NCBI GenBank assembly: GCA_018335035.1
Contig: JAGXKT010000002.1
Coordinates: 1-64,000 of the forward strand
Direction: 5' to 3'
From: Phycisphaerae bacterium
GTDB lineage: Bacteria; Planctomycetota; Phycisphaerae; SM23-33
Length of the DNA: 64,000 nt
The position numbers and the translations under genes were made by a program. This document shows positions 16,873-25,064 of the stretch, in pieces. The notes below the pieces were generated by a model. The model was not told where the DNA came from, did not search any database, and saw only the letters and a program-made list of their open reading frames with translations. The first letter of the stretch is position 1. Every line of letters begins with the position of its first letter.

Positions 16873-17967
16873 CTATTGGGGCTGCGCGGCCTGATCCGCG
16901 CCGGCATCGACGGCGCGGCGGGCGCCGTCCAGCCACTGCTTGGCCTCGTCGACGTCGTCCATGCCGGCGGCGTTGAAGATGAACCGCGTTCCCGTCGGGG
17001 CGGTCCGCAGCAGCACGGGAATGTCCTCGACGGCCACCCAGCCGGGGACCAGCACGGGCCCGTCGGGTCCGCCGAGCAGTTGATGGGCGTTGTCGTTTTC
17101 CCAGCCCACACCGGTCGGTACGCGGTTGAAGGCGTAGAAGTTCGGGATGCGGCGGAACAGCTCGAACTGGTGCTGGGCGTCGGCGCAGCAGTGCATGCCC
17201 AGCCCGCCGAACGTCTCCGACAGGTCGATCAGCTCGGGCAGGCAGAACTGCTCGAACATCTCCGGGCTCATGACGCCGCATTCGTCGTTCGAGACCCACG
17301 GCCCGTAGCCCGGCGGCACCCACGTCGTCGGGCAATGCCCGAAGCACGCGTCGGGAAACTCGCGCCGGTAGGCCGCGATGAAGCTTTTCAGCAACCGCGA
17401 GCATTTGCCCGCCAGACGCTGGACCGCCTCGGGATTCTGGACCATGACGCAGAGCAGGTCGGTCTTGTCCCATAGGATGCAGGCGGTGTCGAAGCCCGTC
17501 TGCATATCCGGCGGGCCCAGCGGCACGTCGTCGCCCAATTCCTTCCGCAACGCTGCGGCCAGCTCGATGATGCGCATCAGCGGACGGCAGTTTTCGAGTT
17601 CGGGTTCGGGCAGGGCGTCGGCCTCGTCGGCGTTGGCGACACAGGGCGTGGCGTAGGGGTTGTTGTCTTCGTAGAAGTGCGGCGTGGCGCCCATGGCGAC
17701 GGCGTAGATGTGCGTGCCGGTGCCCGGTCGGACCAGCGGGACGGCGTCGTCGTCGATGGCGTCGGAGACCGTGACCCAGTTGTGGTACGTCTCGGCCGCC
17801 CAAGGCACGAAGTCTGCGACGGGCTTGTCGGAGGTGGTGAAATCGCCGACCTCCCACAGCGGGCTGCTGCCGGCCGGCTGGACGACGAAGGCGTGGCGCT
17901 CGAACGGCCGGCGGGCGAACAGGTTTTCGTGCAGCGCGCGGTTGCGCGCGATCCGTGCGGACGGCAT
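16873..17967 (-). CDS. Uroporphyrinogen decarboxylase (URO-D) superfamily protein
   Basis: 364 residues. The fold family is indicated by the FEQFCLPELIDLSETFGGLGMHCCAD stretch (written here as two parts: FEQFCLPELIDLSE and GGLGMHCCAD), by FNRVPTGVGW and by a barrel-like order of strands. Such HemE-like proteins are often methyltransferase partners of corrinoid systems rather than true heme enzymes. The classical N-terminal RQAGR motif of HemE is absent, so heme synthesis is unlikely. The start at 17967 has AAAGGA upstream. Transcribed divergently from rpoN; no corrinoid protein nearby. Substrate unknown. Confidence 0.8.
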   Translation of the reverse strand: MPSARIARNRALHENLFARRPFERHAFVVQPAGSSPLWEVGDFTTSDKPVADFVPWAAETYHNWVTVSDAIDDDAVPLVRPGTGTHIYAVAMGATPHFYEDNNPYATPCVANADEADALPEPELENCRPLMRIIELAAALRKELGDDVPLGPPDMQTGFDTACILWDKTDLLCVMVQNPEAVQRLAGKCSRLLKSFIAAYRREFPDACFGHCPTTWVPPGYGPWVSNDECGVMSPEMFEQFCLPELIDLSETFGGLGMHCCADAQHQFELFRRIPNFYAFNRVPTGVGWENDNAHQLLGGPDGPVLVPGWVAVEDIPVLLRTAPTGTRFIFNAAGMDDVDEAKQWLDGARRAVDAGADQAAQPQ

Positions 17968-18094
17968 TGTGGCGTTCCTTTCTCCGGTCCGACGTGTCTT
18001 CGCGTTTTCGGGCGTGATTCTACCGCCCGTCGACCGTGCGACAAAGCGCAATTGCGGTTTGGTGGGCGCCAATTCGGTCCCATGCGCGGCGTGT

Positions 18095-18125
18095 TTGTGA
18101 CGCGACCTGCGGTGCGTGGTATAAT
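18095..18125 (+). promoter_or_regulatory. Promoter of rpoN
   Basis: TTGTGA (18095-18100), a 19-bp spacer and a perfect TATAAT (18120-18125). The -10 ends only 10 nt before ATG 18136, so the mRNA would have a leader of at most a few bases. Confidence 0.55.
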
Positions 18126-18135
18126 GCGTGCGGCA

Positions 18136-19614
18136 ATGCGACTCGACGTCAGTCAACAACTTCAGATGGCCCAGCAGATGAAGCTGTCGCCGCGGATCAT
18201 CCAGGCGATGGAGATCCTGCAGCTTCCGATGATGGCGTTGCAGGAGCGCATCGACGCGGAGATGGAGGCCAATCCCGTTCTGGAGCTTCGCGAGCCGGGC
18301 GACGGCGAGCGGCCCGCCGAGCAAGAGGACTACCCCGAGGACCGCGGCGAGCACGCCATGGTCGTCGACGAAGACAACGGCAACAGTGACGATTTCGAAC
18401 GGCTGGCTGAATTCACTGACGAGTACGGCCCGGATTTCATTGCCGCCACGGCCGAGCTGCCCCGACGCCGCGCCGACCCGGAGGCCGGCGACCGGAAGAT
18501 CGAGGCGATGGCCAATACCGCCGCGCCGACCGAGACGCTCAACGAGTACCTGCTGAGCCAGTGGGCGTTCGTCGAGGCCGACCAGCGCACGCTGGCGGCG
18601 GGGCGGGTCATCATCACCAACCTGGACGACGACGGGTATCTGCGCGTTGCGTTGGCGGACCTCGCGGCCCGCGCGGGCGGACAGGTCGTGGAGGCGGATC
18701 TCGCCGCGGCGCTGCCGCTGGTTCAGGCGCTGGAGCCGACGGGCGTCGGCGCGCGCGACCTGGGGGAGTGCCTGCTGATTCAGCTTCGCGCCGAGCAGGC
18801 CGCGGGACGCGACGTGGAGCTGGAGACCGAGCTGGTCACGCATTTCCTCCGTGACATCGAGGCCAATCGCCTGCCGCAGATCGCCCGCCGCCTCGGGCGG
18901 GAGGTCGAGGAGATCAAGGGCGCCATCGAGAACCTCTCGCACCTGAACCCGCGTCCGGGGTTGCTGGTGGGGCAGCGGGCGGCGCCGGTCATCCGCCCGG
19001 AGGTCGTGGTGGATTTCGATGCCGAAGGCAACGTTGTGGTCGCGATGGACGACGGCAACACGCCGGAAATCCAGATCTCCCGCGCGTATCGTCGGATGAG
19101 CAAGGACCGCCACCTCGGACGCGACGCCCGCCAGTTCCTCCGCAAGAACATCCGCTCGGGTCAGTGGCTCATCGGCGCGATTCAGCAGCGGCGTGAGACG
19201 GTCCGGCGCGTCGCCGAGGCGGTCTTCGACGTGCAGCGCGAGTTTCTCGATCGCGGCCCGGAGGCGCTGAAGCCCCTGCCGATGTCCGACGTGGCGCGGC
19301 GCGTCGGCGTGCACGTGGCCACGGTCAGCCGCGCCGTCGCCGGCAAGTACGTCCAGACGCCCCGCGGGATCTTTCCGTTGCGGATGTTCTTCTCCGGCGG
19401 GACGAAGACCGAGCAGGGCCTTGACGTGGCCTGGGACGCGGTCAAGGCCAAGCTCAAGGACATCGTGGACAATGAGGACAAATCCGCTCCGCTCAACGAC
19501 GATCGGCTCGCCGAGGCGCTGAAGGCCCAGGGCGTCACGATCGCCCGCCGCACCGTTGCCAAGTATCGCAAGCTGCTGGACATCCCCTCCGCCCGCCAGC
19601 GCCGCCAGTACTGA
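18136..19614 (+). CDS. rpoN: RNA polymerase sigma-54 factor
   Basis: Directs RNA polymerase to -24/-12 promoters under control of AAA+ activators. 492 residues. Region I starts MRLDVSQQLQMAQQMKLSP and continues QAMEILQLP; an acidic linker (about 55-110) follows; the core-binding region contains ALEPTGVGARDLGECLLIQL; the HTH is VARRVGVHVATVSRAVAGKY; and the RpoN box is ARRTVAKYRKLL near the C-terminus. An upstream ATG (18124) lies in the -10 box, so 18136 is chosen. It is followed by an intergenic dyad repeat and the convergent rsgA. No activator gene is seen in the window. Confidence 0.97.
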   Translation: MRLDVSQQLQMAQQMKLSPRIIQAMEILQLPMMALQERIDAEMEANPVLELREPGDGERPAEQEDYPEDRGEHAMVVDEDNGNSDDFERLAEFTDEYGPDFIAATAELPRRRADPEAGDRKIEAMANTAAPTETLNEYLLSQWAFVEADQRTLAAGRVIITNLDDDGYLRVALADLAARAGGQVVEADLAAALPLVQALEPTGVGARDLGECLLIQLRAEQAAGRDVELETELVTHFLRDIEANRLPQIARRLGREVEEIKGAIENLSHLNPRPGLLVGQRAAPVIRPEVVVDFDAEGNVVVAMDDGNTPEIQISRAYRRMSKDRHLGRDARQFLRKNIRSGQWLIGAIQQRRETVRRVAEAVFDVQREFLDRGPEALKPLPMSDVARRVGVHVATVSRAVAGKYVQTPRGIFPLRMFFSGGTKTEQGLDVAWDAVKAKLKDIVDNEDKSAPLNDDRLAEALKAQGVTIARRTVAKYRKLLDIPSARQRRQY

Positions 19615-19619
19615 GGCCT

Positions 19620-19735
19620 CTCGACATAATGACGAATGATCAAGGACGAATGACGAAGCAAGCCCGAAGTCCGAATGACGCACGCCAAGCGGCGTCGTTG
19701 CGCCATTCGGATTTCGTCATTTCCCATTGGCGACC
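19620..19735. repeat. Degenerate GACGAATGACG dyad repeat
   Basis: Units such as AATGACGAATGATCAAGG and GACGAATGACGAAG (19626-19655) and CCGAATGACG are answered by inverted CATTCGGATTTCGTCATTTC (19704-19723). The region is AT-richer than its surroundings and lies between convergent rpoN and rsgA. Repeats of this composition are common between planctomycete genes (general knowledge). No gene seen. Confidence 0.6.
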
Positions 19736-19737
19736 TG

Positions 19738-20874
19738 CTAGCCCTCAATGCTTTCCAGAATCCGCAGGTAGCTGTCGTAGCGACGGGCGGGGATGCCGCC
19801 GGCTTCGACGGCCGCGCGGACGGCGCAATCCGGCTCGTGCGTGTGCGTGCAGTTGTTGAATTTGCACGAGCTGGCGACGCGCTCGATCTCCGGAAAGTAC
19901 CAGGGCAGATCGGCCGCGTCGAGGTTCACGCCCAGCTCGCGGACGCCGGGCGTGTCGACGAGGATGCCGCCGTCCGGCAGGTCGTAGACCGCCGCGGACG
20001 AGGTCGTGTGCCGCCCGCGGTCGTCCTTGCTTCGGACGGATCGCGTGCGTGCGGTGGTGCCGGGCACCAGGTGATTGACCAGCGCGGTCTTGCCCACGCC
20101 GGACGCCCCGGCCAGCACGTTCTTGTGCCCGGCCAGCACGCCCGCCAGGGCGCCGACGCCGTCGCCCGTCCTGGCCGAGGTGGGCAGGACCGCCACACCC
20201 AGGGCGCGGAACTCGCCCAGCAGCGTCTCGTCGGGCGGCTTCAGGTCTGTCTTGTTGACCACCAGCACCGGTTTCAGCCCGCCGTGCTCGGCCACAATCA
20301 GAAACCGGTCGATCAGCGCCCGGCGAAACGTCGGACGCTTGACGGCCGCGACGATCAGTAGCACGTCCATGTTCGCGGCGATGACCTTCGCCCGTGGCTC
20401 GGTGCCGTAGCGGTCGCGCCGCTTGGCCGACCACGGTCGTGGACGGGCCAGCGCCGTGGTTCGCTCCTCGCGCGTGAGAATCATGCCGTCGGCCCGATCC
20501 CTGTCGGCGTCGGCGGCGTCGGCGTGCCCCGCGGCCAGCAGGGCGACAGTGACGATGTCGCCGACAGCCAACGGCGTCGCGTCGCTCGGCGGGCGGAAGG
20601 TCTTGGCGATGCCGCAGAGCCACTCGGCGTCGTCGCCGCCGTGCGGCGCGAGCGGGCGGACCGTCGCGCCGCCGCGGAACAGTCCCGTGACCATCCCGTC
20701 GGCGCGCGGCAGCCCGTCGAGGTCGTCGCTCGCCGCGAAACGATCCTGGCGCAGCTTGACGCCGCGCTCGCTCATTCGACGACCGTGGGCGTCGACCTCG
20801 TCGAGCTCCTGCCCGGCCTGCCAGCGGGCGTGCCAGTCCTTGATTCGCCGTCGCGATTTGCCCTTGCGCGCCAC
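19738..20874 (-). CDS. rsgA: Ribosome small-subunit-dependent GTPase RsgA
   Basis: A late 30S maturation GTPase, about 378 residues. It has the circularly permuted GTPase order typical of the family: G4 NKTD, then G1 GASGVGKT, then G3 DTPG. The zinc site follows as CKFNNCTHTHEPDCAVRAAV, and the switch region has RHTTSSA. The N-terminus is extended and basic (ARKGKSRRRIKDWH). GTG 20874 is preferred; a start further upstream near 20964 would add an unconserved extension into the promoter region of the divergent gene. Confidence 0.93.
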   Translation of the reverse strand: MARKGKSRRRIKDWHARWQAGQELDEVDAHGRRMSERGVKLRQDRFAASDDLDGLPRADGMVTGLFRGGATVRPLAPHGGDDAEWLCGIAKTFRPPSDATPLAVGDIVTVALLAAGHADAADADRDRADGMILTREERTTALARPRPWSAKRRDRYGTEPRAKVIAANMDVLLIVAAVKRPTFRRALIDRFLIVAEHGGLKPVLVVNKTDLKPPDETLLGEFRALGVAVLPTSARTGDGVGALAGVLAGHKNVLAGASGVGKTALVNHLVPGTTARTRSVRSKDDRGRHTTSSAAVYDLPDGGILVDTPGVRELGVNLDAADLPWYFPEIERVASSCKFNNCTHTHEPDCAVRAAVEAGGIPARRYDSYLRILESIEG

Positions 20875-20996
20875 GGCAATATTGTCCCACCCGCGCCCTA
20901 CGAGCACAAGGCGCCCGCCGGAACAACGGGTGCCGCTTGCATCGGCGGCGGGCGAACGGGACAATCGCTACAGGAACGCAGCCAGGGAGCAAGAGC

Positions 20997-21275
20997 ATGG
21001 TAACGGCATTTGTGTTGATAACGGCTCAACGCGACCGCATCGCCGCGGCCGCTCAGGACATCCTCGAACTCGACGGCGTCGCGGAGGTCTACAGCGTCGC
21101 CGGGCCCTACGACCTGGTCGCCGTGGCGCGCGTGCGAACCAACGACGAGTTGGCCAAGCTCGTCACGGAGGATTTGATCGCCGTGGCGGGGCTGGTCAAG
21201 ACGCAAACGTTGATCGCCTTCCGCCAGTATTCCAAGCACGATCTGGAGCGGCTGTTCTCGCTGGGCATGGACTAG
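20997..21275 (+). CDS. Stand-alone Lrp/AsnC ligand-binding (RAM) domain protein
   Basis: 92 residues matching only the C-terminal effector domain of Lrp/AsnC regulators (VTAFVLITAQR, then VAEVYSVAGPYDLVAVARV and VKTQTLIAFRQYS). There is no DNA-binding HTH. Such proteins form alpha/beta oligomers that bind amino acids; the role here is unknown. ATG 20997 follows AGGGAG. It sits 23 nt before murI, so a link to amino-acid or wall metabolism is possible. Confidence 0.85.
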   Translation: MVTAFVLITAQRDRIAAAAQDILELDGVAEVYSVAGPYDLVAVARVRTNDELAKLVTEDLIAVAGLVKTQTLIAFRQYSKHDLERLFSLGMD

Positions 21276-21298
21276 CCCCGGCCGCGCGAGACCCTCCC

Positions 21299-22162
21299 AT
21301 GACGCACGACGGCGCGGACAATCGACCGATCGGCGTGTTCGACTCCGGGCTCGGAGGCCTGACCGTCGTGCGCGAATTGCGCCGTCGGGCGCCGGGCGAG
21401 ACCATTGTCTACCTCGGCGACAGCGCCCGCGTGCCCTACGGGACCAAGTCGCTGGCGACGGTGCGGCGGTTCGCGCGCGAGGATGCCGCCTTCCTGCTGC
21501 GGTTCGATCCCAAGCTGATCGTCGTGGCGTGCAACACCGCCTCGGCCGCGGCGGTCGACATGCTCGCCGAGACGCTCCCGGTGGACGTCGTGGACGTGAT
21601 CCGCCCCGGTGCCGCGGCCGCGCTTGCCGCCACGGACGGGCGCATCGGCGTGATCGCCACGGAATCGACCGTCGCCTCCGGGGCGTACCAACGGGCGCTG
21701 ACGGCCGCCGATGCCGCCCGCGAGGTGCTCGCGGCGGCGTGTCCGCTGCTGGTGCCCATCGTTGAGGAAGGCCGGGACGAGGACGACCCGATCGTTCTGC
21801 ACGTGCTGAGCGACTACCTTCGTGACATGCAGCGGTTCCGTCCTGAAGCGCTCGTGCTGGGCTGTACGCACTACCCGCTTCTGGCGCGGGCGATCGGCAA
21901 GTTGATGGGCCCGAAAGTATCGCTGATTTCCTCGGCGGCCGCGACGGCCGAGGCGGTCTGCCGGCGGCTGGTGGCGTCCGGGCAGATCGGCGACGGCAGC
22001 GGCGCGTTGCAGTGCTACACGACCGACGACGCCGCGCGCTTCGCCGCGCTGGGACGGCGCTTCGGGGGATGCGACGTGGGGACCGTTCGGACCGTCGGAA
22101 CGGACGAGCTGGAGCGCCCGGCCGCAGCGGCGGCCGGCGACACGTGGGAGAACGCCTCATGA
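21299..22162 (+). CDS. murI: Glutamate racemase
   Basis: Makes D-glutamate for peptidoglycan; 287 residues, normal length. The two catalytic cysteine motifs are present (VVACNTASAAA and LGCTHYPLL), with GVFDSGLGGLTVV and YLGDSARVPYG near the N-terminus. Its TGA overlaps the ATG of the next gene (ATGA), showing a shared transcript. It is evidence for peptidoglycan synthesis in this organism. Confidence 0.96.
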   Translation: MTHDGADNRPIGVFDSGLGGLTVVRELRRRAPGETIVYLGDSARVPYGTKSLATVRRFAREDAAFLLRFDPKLIVVACNTASAAAVDMLAETLPVDVVDVIRPGAAAALAATDGRIGVIATESTVASGAYQRALTAADAAREVLAAACPLLVPIVEEGRDEDDPIVLHVLSDYLRDMQRFRPEALVLGCTHYPLLARAIGKLMGPKVSLISSAAATAEAVCRRLVASGQIGDGSGALQCYTTDDAARFAALGRRFGGCDVGTVRTVGTDELERPAAAAAGDTWENAS

Positions 22163-23082
22163 AGGGCATCCAGGCGACACTGGCGGCGGGGATGCTGCTC
22201 CTGGCGGCGCTCGGCGCCGGCTGCGGCGACGAACCCGTCGAGCTGGGCACGGTCTCGCTGGGCGAGCTGTTTGCCCCCTCGCCCGAGGACAAGGTCTCGA
22301 TGCTTTACGATGATCGCCACCCGGATCGCGTGCGGCGCGGCCTCAACCTGGTCTCGGCCGAGCCGTGGGGGCTCGAGGAACCGTACCTGGCCAAGTACGC
22401 CGAAATCGCCCAGACGGATCCCGAGCCCGCCTGCCGCGGCGCGGCAGTCCGCGCGCTGGGCCGCGCCGGCGACACGACGTATCTCGACGTACTGATCGAC
22501 GCGATGGACGATGCCGCCGCCTCAGTGCGCTGGGACGCGGCGGTGGCGCTGGGCGAGACGACCGGTCCGGAGGCCGTCGCGCCGATGTCGCGTCACGCCA
22601 TCGACGACGATTCGACGGACGTGCGTGCCGCGTGCGCGAAGTCGTTGCGGCACTATGCGGGCGCGGCCGTTCGCGACACGCTTGTCGATTGCCTGATGGA
22701 TGAGGCCTTCGCCGTGCGCTACCAGGCGCGGCAGTCGCTCGTGGAACTGACCGGGCGGGATGCCGGCTACGACCCGCACGCGTGGCGCGACGTGGCGAGT
22801 CGATCGCCGCGTACCAGACCGGCCGCTCGCAGGCCGTGGTGGGACTGGGCCGGACTGACCGAGCGGGACGCCGACGCCGTCGGCGAAGGGCCCGAGCCGG
22901 CGACCCGCCCGGCGGAGGTGCGGGACCTGACGGACGTGCTGGACGCGGATCGCGACGCCGCCGACGCGCCTGCGCCCGACACAACGAGCGGCGGGGCCTC
23001 TGAGGGCGACCGCCCCTGGTGGGACTGGATGGGCGTCACCGGCGATGACACGCCGTCCGACGAGGCCGGGCAGGCGCCGTGA
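22159..23082 (+). CDS. HEAT-repeat lipoprotein with WW-rich C-terminal repeats
   Basis: 307 residues. A lipoprotein signal ends in LGAGC (Cys22). Residues about 75-200 are HEAT/PBS-lyase-like repeats (PACRGAAVRALGRAGD, ASVRWDAAVALGE, TDVRAACAKSLRH, FAVRYQARQSLVEL). The C-terminal third is acidic and disordered-looking and carries the motif RPWWDWxGxT twice (about residues 230-240 and 281-291). HEAT scaffolds bind proteins; the partner is unknown. Translationally coupled to murI, so an envelope role linked to wall synthesis is plausible but inferred. Confidence 0.85.
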   Translation: MKGIQATLAAGMLLLAALGAGCGDEPVELGTVSLGELFAPSPEDKVSMLYDDRHPDRVRRGLNLVSAEPWGLEEPYLAKYAEIAQTDPEPACRGAAVRALGRAGDTTYLDVLIDAMDDAAASVRWDAAVALGETTGPEAVAPMSRHAIDDDSTDVRAACAKSLRHYAGAAVRDTLVDCLMDEAFAVRYQARQSLVELTGRDAGYDPHAWRDVASRSPRTRPAARRPWWDWAGLTERDADAVGEGPEPATRPAEVRDLTDVLDADRDAADAPAPDTTSGGASEGDRPWWDWMGVTGDDTPSDEAGQAP

Positions 23083-23115
23083 CGGCGTGCGTACCGGCGG
23101 GAGGAAGCGCACGCC

Positions 23116-24078
23116 ATGCGCGCCATCATATTTGACGGAACCGAAGCGACCGTTCGGGACGACTGGCCGGAACCGCAGCCACGCGACGGCGAGGTGCTGC
23201 TGGCCGTGCGCGTCGCCGGCGTCTGCCGGACCGATCTGGAGGTTCTCGCCGGGTACATGGGCTTTTCCGGCGTGATGGGCCACGAATTCGTCGGCGAGGT
23301 GCTCAACGGGACTGGGGCGGACGCGGGACCGTCCGGGCGCGTGGTTGCCGAGATCAACTGCCCGTGTGGGGCCTGCGACATGTGCCGCCGCGGCGCGCCG
23401 AACCATTGCCGCACCCGTCCCGTGCTCGGTATCGATCGCCACGACGGCGTCTTCGCCGAGCGGGTCGTCGTGCCCGCCGGCAGCGTTCACGCCGTGCCCG
23501 AGACCGTCAGCGACGAAGCGGCCGTGTTCGTCGAACCGCTGGCCGCGGCGTTCCGGATTCTCGAGCAGGTTGCGGTGACCGGCGAGATGCGCGTCCTGGT
23601 TCTCGGCGACGGGCGGCTGGGGCAGCTCATCGCCCGCGTCCTGTCGAGGCGGGCCGGCGAGCTGATGCTGGTCGGGCGGCATGCGGGCAAGCTGGCGCTG
23701 GCCGGCGCCCACGGGATCACCACCGCGCGGGCCGACGCCTTCGAATCGGCCGCCGATGCGGACGTCGTCGTCGACGCGACCGGAACGCCGCAGGGGTTCA
23801 CCACGGCGTTGGCGGCCGTCCGCCCGCAGGGCACGCTCGTGCTCAAGAGCACCTTCGCCGCTGAGGGCGGGCTGAACCTCGCGCCGGTCGTCGTCGATGA
23901 AGTGACGGTCGTCGGCTCGCGGTGTGGCCCCTTCGACCGGGCGATCGAGGCCCTCGCGACCGGTCGGATCGACCCGACCGACCTGGTCTCCGCGCGGTTC
24001 GCGTTGTCCGAGGGCGTCGCGGCGCTGGAGGCGGCGGGCAACCGCGACAATCTCAAGGTGCTGATCGATGTGGCGTAG
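23116..24078 (+). CDS. Zinc-type alcohol dehydrogenase family (MDR) protein
   Basis: 320 residues. It shows GroES-like zinc-dehydrogenase features: VAGVCRTDLE (catalytic Cys), GHEFVGEV, the structural-zinc cysteine cluster CPCGACDMCRRGAPNHC and a Rossmann core VLVLGDGRLGQLIARVL. The NAD(P) loop reads GDGRLG rather than the common GxGxxG. Shorter than most MDRs (about 340-350). Substrate unknown. GGAGG lies upstream of ATG 23116. Neighbours give no pathway. Confidence 0.88.
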   Translation: MRAIIFDGTEATVRDDWPEPQPRDGEVLLAVRVAGVCRTDLEVLAGYMGFSGVMGHEFVGEVLNGTGADAGPSGRVVAEINCPCGACDMCRRGAPNHCRTRPVLGIDRHDGVFAERVVVPAGSVHAVPETVSDEAAVFVEPLAAAFRILEQVAVTGEMRVLVLGDGRLGQLIARVLSRRAGELMLVGRHAGKLALAGAHGITTARADAFESAADADVVVDATGTPQGFTTALAAVRPQGTLVLKSTFAAEGGLNLAPVVVDEVTVVGSRCGPFDRAIEALATGRIDPTDLVSARFALSEGVAALEAAGNRDNLKVLIDVA

Positions 24079-24161
24079 CGGGGATTCAGGGGTTACAAGA
24101 GATACGGCCGGGTTTGTCTGGAAACCCGGGGAGCGTTCGCTTCACAACCGGAATTGGCGCC

Positions 24162-24563
24162 ATGGACTCCTGCCGGATCGACATCCGCGTGCGGTACGCC
24201 GAGGTGGACCGGATGGGCGTGCTGCATCACAGCCGTTACTGGGTCTACTTCGAGATGGGCCGGACGGAACTGCTCCGTCGGCGCAACGTCGTCTACGCGG
24301 ATCTCGAGCGCGAGGGCGTGTTCTTCGTAGTCGCCAAGTGCGCCGCGAAGTTCCTTGCTCCGGCGCGCTACGATGAGGTCCTGATGTTGACGACGCGCGT
24401 GGTGCGCACCGGGCGGGCGCGGATCGACCACGCCTACGAGTTGAAACGCGCCGGCGACGGCGTGTTGCTCGCCACGGCCGAGACGACCCTCGCCTGCGTC
24501 GACGGCGACGGACGCGTCCGCGCGCTGCCGCCCGCCGTCGCCGACGCGCCGGAAAACACTTGA
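24162..24563 (+). CDS. 4-hydroxybenzoyl-CoA-type (YbgC-like) thioesterase
   Basis: A hotdog-fold acyl-CoA thioesterase of 133 residues. The family signature RYAEVDRMGVLHHSRYWVYF contains the catalytic Asp of the YbgC/4HBT class. ATG 24162 begins the conserved strand. It is not next to tolQR, its frequent neighbour in proteobacteria. Substrate range unknown. Confidence 0.9.
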   Translation: MDSCRIDIRVRYAEVDRMGVLHHSRYWVYFEMGRTELLRRRNVVYADLEREGVFFVVAKCAAKFLAPARYDEVLMLTTRVVRTGRARIDHAYELKRAGDGVLLATAETTLACVDGDGRVRALPPAVADAPENT

Positions 24564-24587
24564 ACAATTCCGGCAAATCCGTAGGAT
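24560..24587 (+). promoter_or_regulatory. Promoter of rpsU
   Basis: TTGAAC (24560-24565), a 16-bp spacer and TAGGAT (24582-24587), about 80 nt before rpsU. Confidence 0.5.
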
Positions 24588-24670
24588 AGCTCCACTCCGT
24601 TGCCGGCGGTGAAGGCGATGGATGTCTATCGACGTCCGGCGTACCGGAAGAAAGGAACTGTGAGCCGCGA

Positions 24671-24856
24671 ATGATTAAGGTCAAAGCCAGAGGCAACGAG
24701 TCCATCCGGCAGATGCTCAAGCGCTTCAAGAAGATCTGCGAGAAGGAAGGGCTGACGCGCGACATCAAGCGCAACAGCTACTACGAGAAACCCTCGGAGC
24801 GGCGTCGCCGCGAGATGCGCAAGCAGGCGCGGCGCGCGAGCACGGGAAAACGCTGA
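24671..24856 (+). CDS. rpsU: 30S ribosomal protein S21
   Basis: 61 residues: MIKVKARGNESIRQMLKRFK, then DIKRNSYYEKPSERRRREMR. It is close to the family consensus, with a basic C-terminus. S21 aids initiation by base-pairing of the Shine-Dalgarno region. It has its own promoter. The following 208 nt (24857-25064) contain two GC-rich hairpins but no gene. Confidence 0.95.
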   Translation: MIKVKARGNESIRQMLKRFKKICEKEGLTRDIKRNSYYEKPSERRRREMRKQARRASTGKR

Positions 24857-25064
24857 GGTCGTTGTCGATGGCGCCCCGCGCGGACAGGCCGGAGCCGTTG
24901 CACAGTGTGCCCGGTCATGCGGTTCGCGCGGGCGATGCAGCCACCGAGCGGCGGGAGAGACGCGTGCCCCTCGCCTGTTGTCATTCCCCCAGTCGCCCAC
25001 CCGTTCGGGCGGGCAAGTCCCCGGCCGGTGATGATCTCACGCCGGCCCCAACAGGAGCCCTGAC

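Noticed and set aside
16873-17967. HemE of heme synthesis, linked with hemC
   Set aside because: The HemE N-terminal motif is missing and hemC is 16 kb away in another unit.
16873-19683. A single 936-residue protein joining the URO-D-like gene to sequence opposite rpoN
   Set aside because: The conserved part begins at ATG 17967 with a ribosome binding site; the upstream extension is antisense to rpoN.
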